DNA of 39,633 nt, from the NCBI GenBank assembly GCA_004293905.1, contig RDZE01000036.1:1-39633 (forward strand), read 5' to 3'. The translations under genes were made by a program, and so were the position numbers. This document shows, piece after piece, positions 33,074-39,633 of this stretch; the stretch's first letter is position 1; each line of letters opens with the position of its first letter. The notes under the pieces were generated by a model that was given only the letters and a program-made list of their open reading frames with translations, was not told where the DNA came from and searched no databases. The stretch is from Cytophagales bacterium. GTDB taxonomy: Bacteria > Bacteroidota > Bacteroidia > Cytophagales > Microscillaceae.

Positions 33074-34429
33074 TTATGCTTCTTGTAGTGCGTTGAGTCC
33101 TTGACGGAGTAATTTTTGGATTTCCATTTTAGATACATCTGCAAATTCGCAAAGTGCGATGTCTTCTTCTAAAATTTCATAGATACCTAAGGCTTCCATT
33201 TCTTCGAAATCGTTGATCATGATGGCTTTTAGTAAATAAATAACATAAATATCCATTGGGATTAATTTTTCGAAGAGTCCTGTTTCTACGAAAGCGCGTT
33301 CTTCGCCATGTAGGTTGCTGTCTAATACTCGCTCTTTTTGAGGAGCTAAGAAAGAGAATAAGCCAAATGCGCGGTGTAGGCTAAGTTTTTTAGTGCTTGG
33401 TAATATCCAGCCCAAAAATTCGTGGTAATTGCCTTCGGGTATCACAGTGATTTGGGTTGCATAAAAGCTAAGAAATCCGTCATTCTTTATTTTGTCGCCT
33501 GTGAGCACATTGCCCGATATTACTCTTACATTGTCTTGGGTAAGGTTATTTTGCAAGAGATTTTTGATATTGGCACCTGAAATGATGGTGTGGTATTGTG
33601 GTTTTTTAACTTCTGAGCCTACTACTGCAATGGTTTTGCGTGCATCATAACGACCTTCTAAAAAGAGCCTTCCGATTTGTTGTAAGCCATAGAGTGAGAT
33701 AGTCCAAACGATTTCGCCTTTATTGATGGGTGCGATGTGGTGAATTTGTACGCCTACATTGCCTGCGGGGTGCGGACCTGCGAATTCGTGGAAGGTTACG
33801 TTTTGTAATTTTTGGAATGGATTGTTTTGGGCTTTTGCATTCAATGAAAGGTGAATAGCTCCTTTGGTTAGTTTTTTGAGTGCATTGATGCCCGCTTGTA
33901 AGTATTTTTGCTCATCTTGGAATACGTAGTTAAGGTCAGGAGCTAAGGGGTGCGAGTCGAAAGTGGTGATGAAGATGTCGCGTGGGGTTTCATCGGGGTT
34001 GGGTATGTTGCCAAATGGTCTTTCAATAAAGTTAGGCCATACGCCGCTTTCGGCTAATATTTCAGTGATTCTTTCTTTGCTAAGTCCTTGTATATCATCA
34101 ATAGCATAGGTAGGAAATTTTCTGTAGAGGGTTTCTTTATCGGCTAAGATGCGGATTTCGAGGGGTACTCTTTTTTCGCCTCTGATTACTTCTACGACTT
34201 CACCACTCACTGGCGAGGCAAATTTGGCTTTAGGGTTGGCTTTGTCGAAAAATATAGTAGCACCTGCTTCTACTTTATCACCTTGTTGAACAGTTACTTT
34301 AGGTCTTTTAATGCCGTTGAAGTCTGTTGGTTTGAAGGCATATAGGTCGGTGTTGGGTTCTGTGGTAGTGTTAGGAAGTGCTTTTCCTTTGAGTGCAATA
34401 TCGAAGCCTTTGGAGAGTTTCTTTCTCAT
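33074..34429 (-). CDS. nqrA: Na+-translocating NADH:quinone reductase subunit A
   Basis: NqrA is the soluble, quinone-associated subunit of the Na+-pumping NADH dehydrogenase. The 451-residue protein starts KKLSKGFDIALKGKALP, has the IKRPKVTVQQGDKVEAG and ASPVSGEVVEVIRGEKR lipoyl-like region, and later FAGPHPAGNVGVQIHHI and RVISGNVLTG, all characteristic. The normal operon is nqrABCDEF, but here murA follows at once and nqrB-F are not in the window. Either those genes lie elsewhere or the operon has been split. A -7 box lies upstream. Confidence 0.95.
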   Translation of the reverse strand: MRKKLSKGFDIALKGKALPNTTTEPNTDLYAFKPTDFNGIKRPKVTVQQGDKVEAGATIFFDKANPKAKFASPVSGEVVEVIRGEKRVPLEIRILADKETLYRKFPTYAIDDIQGLSKERITEILAESGVWPNFIERPFGNIPNPDETPRDIFITTFDSHPLAPDLNYVFQDEQKYLQAGINALKKLTKGAIHLSLNAKAQNNPFQKLQNVTFHEFAGPHPAGNVGVQIHHIAPINKGEIVWTISLYGLQQIGRLFLEGRYDARKTIAVVGSEVKKPQYHTIISGANIKNLLQNNLTQDNVRVISGNVLTGDKIKNDGFLSFYATQITVIPEGNYHEFLGWILPSTKKLSLHRAFGLFSFLAPQKERVLDSNLHGEERAFVETGLFEKLIPMDIYVIYLLKAIMINDFEEMEALGIYEILEEDIALCEFADVSKMEIQKLLRQGLNALQEA

Positions 34430-34463
34430 AACTTTATTTTAGCTAAATAGATGAATATGGTCG

Positions 34464-34471
34464 CAAAAATA
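34464..34471 (-). promoter_or_regulatory. -7 box of nqrA-murA
   Basis: On the minus strand TATTTTTG matches TAnnTTTG and lies 35 bases upstream of the nqrA start. No TTG is evident at the usual distance in this very AT-rich stretch. Confidence 0.5.
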
Positions 34472-34527
34472 TAAAAATAAAATATAATCTCTTTATTTTA
34501 ATTAAATATTTTATTTATGTTTGGTGA

Positions 34528-35403
34528 ATGAAAATAATACAACATTCTACTTGGGTACATTTGCGTATTCCTTTTTCTTTTTTTCTGATGCCTGTGTTCT
34601 TTTTTGCGGCGGCGGCAATGCCTGAGGTGGTTTTTGGTTGGGAATATTTGGGCGTATTTTTTATTTTGCATTTATTTGTTTATCCTGCGAGCAATGCCTA
34701 TAATTCTTATTATGATAAGGACGAGGGGAGCATCGGTGGGGTAGAGAATCCGCCTCCTGTAAGCGATGAGCTATGGTGGGTATCTTTGTGTTTTGATGCA
34801 TTAGGGCTTTTATGGGCTTTTTTTATTTCTCCCTTGTTTTGCTTTTTAGTGTTGGTTTATGGCTTGGCTTCAAAGGCATACAGTCATCCTGCTGTTCGAA
34901 TCAAGAAGTATGCTTGGGGTGGGGCGGCTTTTGTGGTTTTTTTTCAGGGCTTTTTTACCTTTCTGATGGTTTGGGTGGGTTTGAAGGGAGAAAGTCCTTT
35001 GAGTGAATTGCCAATGGTGGTGCTTTATGGGGCTATTTTGAGTAGTTTAATGTTGTTGGGTTCTTACCCTATGACACAAGTCTATCAGCACGAAGAAGAT
35101 GCGCAAAGGGGGGATTATACCTTGAGCTTGTGGTTGGGCATTCGAGGAACTTTTTTGTACACAGGAGTGGTTTTTGGTGCAGTAACAGGGTTGTTTGTGC
35201 TATATTTTTATACTTATTTTTCTTTGTATTGGGCTGTGAGTTTTGTGTTGGCTCTCAGCCCTGTGTTGTTATTTTTCTTTTATTGGTTTTATCGGGTTTG
35301 GTACAATGCAAAAGAGGCTAATTTTAGAAATACGATGCGTTTGAATTTGTTTTCTGCGATTTGCCTTAATTTGTTTTTCAATGCTTTGTGTTGGTTTCAA
35401 TGA
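34528..35403 (+). CDS. UbiA-family prenyltransferase
   Basis: A 291-residue protein with about eight membrane helices. The first Asp-rich motif reads NAYNSYYDKDEGSIGG (NxxxDxxxD-like, about 57-72). The second is the EEDAQRGDYTLSLWLG stretch (about 189-204), so both Mg-prenyl-diphosphate sites are present. Relatives attach prenyl chains to quinone, chlorophyll or haem precursors; which acceptor applies here cannot be told. It is an isolated + strand gene among minus-strand genes, and its coding strand is strongly G/T-rich, the reverse of the + strand genes in the left half. A TATGTTTG box at 34516-34523 lies only 4 bases before the ATG, so transcription may start elsewhere. Confidence 0.88.
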   Translation: MKIIQHSTWVHLRIPFSFFLMPVFFFAAAAMPEVVFGWEYLGVFFILHLFVYPASNAYNSYYDKDEGSIGGVENPPPVSDELWWVSLCFDALGLLWAFFISPLFCFLVLVYGLASKAYSHPAVRIKKYAWGGAAFVVFFQGFFTFLMVWVGLKGESPLSELPMVVLYGAILSSLMLLGSYPMTQVYQHEEDAQRGDYTLSLWLGIRGTFLYTGVVFGAVTGLFVLYFYTYFSLYWAVSFVLALSPVLLFFFYWFYRVWYNAKEANFRNTMRLNLFSAICLNLFFNALCWFQ

Positions 35404-35435
35404 TTTTTTGAAGAATAAAAGAAACACTTATCGGT

Positions 35436-36344
35436 TTAGAAATAACCTACTTTCTTACGGTCTTCCATAGCCGCCTCCGATTGTTTATCGTCTATGCGTG
35501 CGCCTCTTTCGGTGATGCGTGAGTGTGTAATTTCCTGAATTACTTCGTCTATGTCGTTTGCTTCTGAAGGCATGGCGGCGGTGCAGGTCATGTCGCCGAT
35601 GGTGCGGAATCGTACTTTTCTTTTTTCTACAATGTCGGTATTGTCTATTTTGATAAAAGGATTGGTAGCCATGAGTTGTCCATCTATGGTGATGCATTCG
35701 CGTTCGTGCGAAAAGTAAAGATTGGGCAATGGTATATTTTCGCGTTTGATATAGTTCCAAACGTCCAATTCAGTCCAATTGCTGATGGGAAACACTCTCA
35801 CATTTTCGCCTTTTTTTATTTTTCCGTTGTAAATGTTCCATAATTCGGGGCGTTGTAGTTTGGGTTGCCATTGTCCGAAGTCATCTCTAACAGAAAAAAC
35901 CCTTTCTTTGGCGCGTGCTTTTTCTTCATCGCGTCTTGCGCCTCCAATACAAGCATCGAATTCGTACTTCTCAATGGTTTTTAGGAGTGTATGTGTTTGT
36001 AGTGCATTTCGGCTGATGTATTTTCCTGTGGTGTTGTCGTGTATTTCGCCTGCATCTATGTCGGCTTGTACGGAGCCAATGATTAACTTTTCGCCTATTT
36101 TATCGATGAGTGCATCGCGGTATTGTAAGGTTTCTGCGAAATTATGCCCTGTGTCTATGTGTACGAGCGGGAAAGGGAATTTGGCAGGTCGGAAGGCTTT
36201 GAGAGCCAAATATACCAATGTGATGGAGTCTTTTCCACCTGAAAAAAGTAGTGCGGGGCGTTCAAATTGCCCTGCTACCTCGCGCAATATGTAGATGGCT
36301 TCTGCTTCTAATTGGCTTAAATAATCTAAATATGGTTTTGTCAT
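35436..36344 (-). CDS. cysD: Sulfate adenylyltransferase subunit 2
   Basis: CysD, with the GTPase CysN, makes adenosine 5'-phosphosulfate from sulfate and ATP. The 302-residue protein has the PP-loop LLFSGGKDSITLVYLALKAF, then PLVHIDTGHNFAET, CIGGARRDEEKARAKERVFS and NWTELDVWNYIKRENI, all typical of CysD. The frame is open further upstream, but the family start MTKPYLDYLSQLEAEAI begins at 36344. Its ATG overlaps the leuS stop by 4 bases, so it is coupled to leuS. No cysN, cysC or cysH follows; the next gene is on the other strand. Confidence 0.95.
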   Translation of the reverse strand: MTKPYLDYLSQLEAEAIYILREVAGQFERPALLFSGGKDSITLVYLALKAFRPAKFPFPLVHIDTGHNFAETLQYRDALIDKIGEKLIIGSVQADIDAGEIHDNTTGKYISRNALQTHTLLKTIEKYEFDACIGGARRDEEKARAKERVFSVRDDFGQWQPKLQRPELWNIYNGKIKKGENVRVFPISNWTELDVWNYIKRENIPLPNLYFSHERECITIDGQLMATNPFIKIDNTDIVEKRKVRFRTIGDMTCTAAMPSEANDIDEVIQEITHSRITERGARIDDKQSEAAMEDRKKVGYF

Positions 36345-39115
36345 AGGACTATATTGATGATTTTTTTGGGAACGATGATGATTTTTTTGGGTGTTTTGCC
36401 TTCTGTCCATTTCATTACGGCGGCATCTGCTAATACTGTTGCTTCTATTTCTTGGGCAGGGGTTTCATTTGAGAAAGTCATTTTGGTACGTGTTTTCCCA
36501 TTGATAGAAATAGGGTATTCATAACTACTCTCTTGTAGGTATTGAGGGTTGTATTCGGGGAATTGTGCGTGGTGTATGCTATTTACATGTCCCATTTTAG
36601 CCCATAATTCTTCGGCTATGTGGGGGGTGTAGGGAGCTATGAGGCGTACTAAGGGTTCTAAGATTTCAAATTGTTTTGTTTTGAGTTCTGTGAGTTTATT
36701 GACACATATCATCAAATGGCTTACTACGGTATTGAAGGAGAGCCTTTCTATGTCATCAGTTACTTTTTTGATGGTTTGATGCAGTATTTTATGGGCTTCG
36801 GCAGGGGCAGGTTCGTTGTTGATGGCAAAATCTTGTTTTTCGTCGTGGTATAAGTTCCACAGTTTTTTCAAGAATCTGTAAGTGCCATCAATGCCTTGCA
36901 TGCTCCAAGGTTTGGATTGTTCTAAGGGTCCTAAAAACATTTCATACAATCGTAGAGTATCAGCGGAGTATTTCTCTATGACATCATCAGGGTTAACGGC
37001 ATTGTAGTAGCGTTTGCTTAGCTTTTCTACGCGTGTGTTGGCATAAAACTTCCCCTCATCGCTGTATATGAATTTTGCCTCTTGATAGTCTTCGGGTCGC
37101 CATTGTTTGAGCTCCTCTGTATTGATTGTATTGTTAGCTTCTAAGGCTTTTACGGTTACGTGTAGTTCGGTGGTTTCGTATTGGTCTTTGAGGTCGGCAG
37201 ATACGTAAGTATTTTCATTTTTGAGTCTATAAATAAGGGCAGACTCTCCTTGTATCATACCTTGATTAATCATTTTTTTGAAAGGCTCCTGAAAATCGAT
37301 GTGCCCTAAATCGTGCAAGAAGTTAGTCCAAAAGCGACTATAAAGCAAGTGTCCAACGGCGTGTTCTGCGCCCCCTACATAAAGGTCTACTTGATTCCAG
37401 TAATTGGTTGCGTTTTTATCGGCAAAAGTTTGTTCATTTTTGGGGTCTGCATAGCGCAAAAAATACCAAGAAGACCCAGCCCAACCCGGCATGGTGGTGA
37501 GTTCGTAGGCGTATTGGTCTTTGTATTTCCAAGAAGTGGCTCTTCCTAAGGGGGCTTCTCCTTCGGCGGTAGGTTTGTATTCGTCTATTTCGGGCAAAAT
37601 AAGTGGCAAATCTTTTTCATCTACCAAATAAGGCATATTATTTTTGAAATAAACAGGAACAGGCTCGCCCCAATAGCGTTGTCGGCTGAAAACGGCATCG
37701 CGTATTTTATAATTAATTTTTGCTTTCCCTAATTGGTTTTTTTCTGCAAATTCGACCGCTTTTTGGATAGCCTCTGGCGTATCAAGTCCATTTAGAAAGT
37801 CGGAATTAATCATTTTTCCATATTTTTTTTCGGTAGGGTTTTCCATCGCTTCTGAGCCTTCTATGACGCATCTGATGGGCAAATTGAAATGTTTGGCAAA
37901 GCGGAAATCTCTATCATCGGAGCTTGGTACGCCCATTACTACGCCTGTGCCATAGCCTGCCAATACATAATCGGCTACCCAAATGGGTATTTTTTCTTGG
38001 TTAAAAGGGTTGAGGGCATAGCTTCCTGTAAAAACTCCTGAGACGGTTTTTACTTCGGCTTGTCTTTCGCGTTCGGAGCGATTTTTTGCCCATTGCACAT
38101 ACTTTTCTACGGTGTCTTTTTGGTCGGGGGTGGTAAGTGCTGCAATTACTTCGTGTTCGGGGGCTAACACCAAATAAGATACGCCAAAGATGGTATCGAG
38201 GCGTGTGGTGAAGGCTGTAAGTATATGTTTTTTGTTCTCGAGGCTAAAATTAACTTCACAACCAATGGATTTTCCAATCCAATTGCGTTGCATATCTTTG
38301 ATGGCTTCCGACCAATCTAAGTGTTCTAAGTTTTGCAATAATCTTTCGGCGTATGCAGTAATGCGCATCATCCATTGTTTCATTTTTTTGCGCTCTACGG
38401 GGTGTCCTCCTCTTTCTGATAGTCCGTCTTTGATTTCGTCATTTGCCAAAACTGTTCCTAAGGCAGGGCACCAATTGACGATGGAGTCGGCGAGGTAAGT
38501 GAGGCGATATTTGAGCAAAAGGGCATATTTTTCGTCTTCGCTTTTGTGATTCCATTCATTGGCAGTAAAGACGGGGGTATCTTCATCGCAAGGGGCATTG
38601 ACTTGTAGGTTTCCTTCTTTTTCAAAAATGGCGATGAGCGTTTCTATTCGTTCGGCTTTTTGGGTTGTATTGTTGAACCAAGCATTGAAAATTTGCTGAA
38701 AAATCCATTGTGTCCATTGATAATAGGCGGGTTCGGAGGTTCTAATTTCGCGTGTTAAATCGTGGTTAAATCCTATTTTTGCCATTTGCGCCTTGAAAGT
38801 TTCGATATTTTGCGCTGTAGTGATGGCGGGGTGTTGCCCTGTTTCTATAGCATACTGCTCGGCAGGTAGTCCGAAGCTATCAAATCCCATTGGGTGCAAT
38901 ACGTTGTAGCCTTTCATTTTTTTGTAGCGTGCAAAAATATCTGTGGCTATGTAGCCTAAGGGGTGTCCTACGTGCAAACCTGCCCCTGAGGGGTAGGGAA
39001 ACATATCTAACACATAAAATTTAGGCTTTTCGGTGTCATTTTCTACCTTATAAATTTGGTTTTCTTGCCAGTATTTTTGCCATTTGGCTTCTATTGCTTT
39101 GGGATTGTACTCCAT
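36341..39115 (-). CDS. leuS: Leucyl-tRNA synthetase
   Basis: LeuS charges tRNA-Leu and edits mischarged products. The protein of about 924 residues has the HIGH box in FPYPSGAGLHVGHPLGY, the CP1 editing domain (around the DAVFSRQRYWGEPVPVYF and TTRLDTIFGVSYLVLAPEH segments), a WAGSSWYFLRYADP stretch and a C-terminal anticodon-binding region. The KMSKS loop is unusual: VEKLSKRYYNAVNPDD, that is KLSKR. I start it at ATG 39115 (MEYNPKAIEAKWQKYW), which matches relatives. ATG 39127 is possible, and the longer frame at 39133 begins with TTG. It is the first gene of a unit with cysD. Confidence 0.96.
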   Translation of the reverse strand: MEYNPKAIEAKWQKYWQENQIYKVENDTEKPKFYVLDMFPYPSGAGLHVGHPLGYIATDIFARYKKMKGYNVLHPMGFDSFGLPAEQYAIETGQHPAITTAQNIETFKAQMAKIGFNHDLTREIRTSEPAYYQWTQWIFQQIFNAWFNNTTQKAERIETLIAIFEKEGNLQVNAPCDEDTPVFTANEWNHKSEDEKYALLLKYRLTYLADSIVNWCPALGTVLANDEIKDGLSERGGHPVERKKMKQWMMRITAYAERLLQNLEHLDWSEAIKDMQRNWIGKSIGCEVNFSLENKKHILTAFTTRLDTIFGVSYLVLAPEHEVIAALTTPDQKDTVEKYVQWAKNRSERERQAEVKTVSGVFTGSYALNPFNQEKIPIWVADYVLAGYGTGVVMGVPSSDDRDFRFAKHFNLPIRCVIEGSEAMENPTEKKYGKMINSDFLNGLDTPEAIQKAVEFAEKNQLGKAKINYKIRDAVFSRQRYWGEPVPVYFKNNMPYLVDEKDLPLILPEIDEYKPTAEGEAPLGRATSWKYKDQYAYELTTMPGWAGSSWYFLRYADPKNEQTFADKNATNYWNQVDLYVGGAEHAVGHLLYSRFWTNFLHDLGHIDFQEPFKKMINQGMIQGESALIYRLKNENTYVSADLKDQYETTELHVTVKALEANNTINTEELKQWRPEDYQEAKFIYSDEGKFYANTRVEKLSKRYYNAVNPDDVIEKYSADTLRLYEMFLGPLEQSKPWSMQGIDGTYRFLKKLWNLYHDEKQDFAINNEPAPAEAHKILHQTIKKVTDDIERLSFNTVVSHLMICVNKLTELKTKQFEILEPLVRLIAPYTPHIAEELWAKMGHVNSIHHAQFPEYNPQYLQESSYEYPISINGKTRTKMTFSNETPAQEIEATVLADAAVMKWTEGKTPKKIIIVPKKIINIVL

Positions 39116-39145
39116 AAAGTATTGCATTTTCAATTAATTTGGGCG

Positions 39146-39176
39146 CAAATATACGTTTTTTGCTTTGATAATTCAA
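39146..39176 (-). promoter_or_regulatory. leuS-cysD promoter
   Basis: On the minus strand TTG (complement of 39174-39176), a 20-base spacer and TATATTTG (39146-39153): a full consensus match. Transcription should start near 39140, leaving about 25 bases before ATG 39115. Confidence 0.8.
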
Positions 39177-39281
39177 ATTCAAAGTGAAACCTTTAAAATA
39201 ACAATATTATTTATCATAATAAGTGTTTTTATCAATGCTAATAAAGAAACAATGAAATTTTTACTTTTTAAATACTTTGTT

Positions 39282-39289
39282 TATATTTG
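39282..39289 (+). promoter_or_regulatory. Possible -7 box before a small reading frame
   Basis: TATATTTG matches TAnnTTTG. A TTG at the right distance is not visible in this AT-rich stretch. The small frame at 39350 begins about 60 bases downstream. Confidence 0.4.
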
Positions 39290-39349
39290 TAGGATAATTT
39301 TAAACAATGCGTGTAATAACGAGATGAGATTTTATGATTCTTTACAACT

Positions 39350-39472
39350 ATGAAACCAATCATTCAAACACTAATCTTTTTCTTAGGTGGTTTTCTTGTG
39401 ATTTATACATCACAAATTGTTCGTAAAAAAATGTATATACATTATAGTTATGGAAAGCCTTCCAAAATTTAG
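39350..39472 (+). CDS. Possible 40-residue single-pass membrane peptide
   Basis: The frame encodes 40 residues: a hydrophobic helix (about 4-20, IIQTLIFFLGGFLVIY) followed by a basic tail with an RKK cluster. Its ATG overlaps the stop of a 9-codon upstream frame (39324-39353) in an ATGA arrangement, which would allow coupled translation. No homology is claimed. The size and shape fit small membrane peptides or toxins, but chance cannot be excluded. Confidence 0.35.
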   Translation: MKPIIQTLIFFLGGFLVIYTSQIVRKKMYIHYSYGKPSKI

Positions 39473-39633
39473 ATCCGATTGAATAACTGTACTATTTTTT
39501 CAGTGCTAATTTCAAAAGAACGCCAATGCAATGTACACTACCATTAAATTAAGAAAAATGCGTAAATTGCTTGCATTATCTCACTTCTAAATTTAGAACT
39601 TATGTTACAGATTTCAAAAAAATTATTGGCGAA
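39473..39633. other. AT-rich end of window, no clear gene
   Basis: I see no supported gene here. An ATG at 39602 opens a frame (MLQISKKLLA) that runs off the window and could be the start of the next gene. Nothing else is recognisable. Confidence 0.3.

Noticed and set aside
1..39633. CRISPR array or insertion sequence
   Set aside because: No regularly spaced direct repeats and no transposase were found. The only tandem repeats lie inside coding sequences (MORN block and M56 coiled coil).

Overview
The window reads as chromosomal DNA from a low-GC member of the Bacteroidota, probably Cytophagia-like. Four signs support this. Many genes are preceded by the Bacteroidota -7 box TAnnTTTG with a TTG about 18-22 bases upstream. 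Shine-Dalgarno sequences are absent. A gliding-motility gene (gldC) is present. MurA, ClpP, LeuS and the S6/S18 proteins have the form I associate with this phylum. Nothing points to a plasmid, prophage or CRISPR locus.

Left part (1-20.4 kb, mostly + strand): the tail of an unidentified gene; an orphan beta-class DNA methyltransferase (-); an operon of a YheT-like hydrolase, an unknown membrane-anchored protein and PriA; clpP; a small zinc-finger-like protein; a secreted S41 protease (-); an overlapping Sir2-like / ADP-ribosylglycohydrolase pair; a membrane protein with a voltage-sensor-like domain and no visible pore; an FMN reductase; a translation-centred cluster argS-miaA-gldC-mnmA-hypothetical; rpsF-rpsR; and a secreted protein that joins duplicated MORN repeats to a caspase-like domain.

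Middle (20.5-25.1 kb): yihY, a DUF4153-like membrane protein and cinA are packed together on +. They are followed by a 545-base region without protein genes. It holds, on the minus strand, a tRNA-like gene with anticodon GAG in a class I body and two tRNA halves in permuted order (3' half before 5' half), with a strong terminator at the end. This is the most puzzling stretch of the window.

Right part (25.1-39.6 kb, mostly - strand): a BlaI-BlaR1-like (M56) sensor/repressor pair with three perfect operator palindromes; a three-gene + strand cluster of unknown function; a CtpA-type protease (-); an MGMT-like protein (+); nqrA-murA (-) without the other nqr genes; a UbiA-type prenyltransferase (+); and leuS-cysD (-), overlapping by 4 bases. 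The last 500 bases hold only a possible 40-residue membrane peptide.

Base composition changes with position and not only with gene direction. Up to about 20 kb the + strand is rich in A and C, even across minus-strand genes. After about 25 kb it is rich in G and T, even in the + strand ubiA gene. Gene orientation flips at the same place, so the 20-25 kb zone may be a replication-strand switch.
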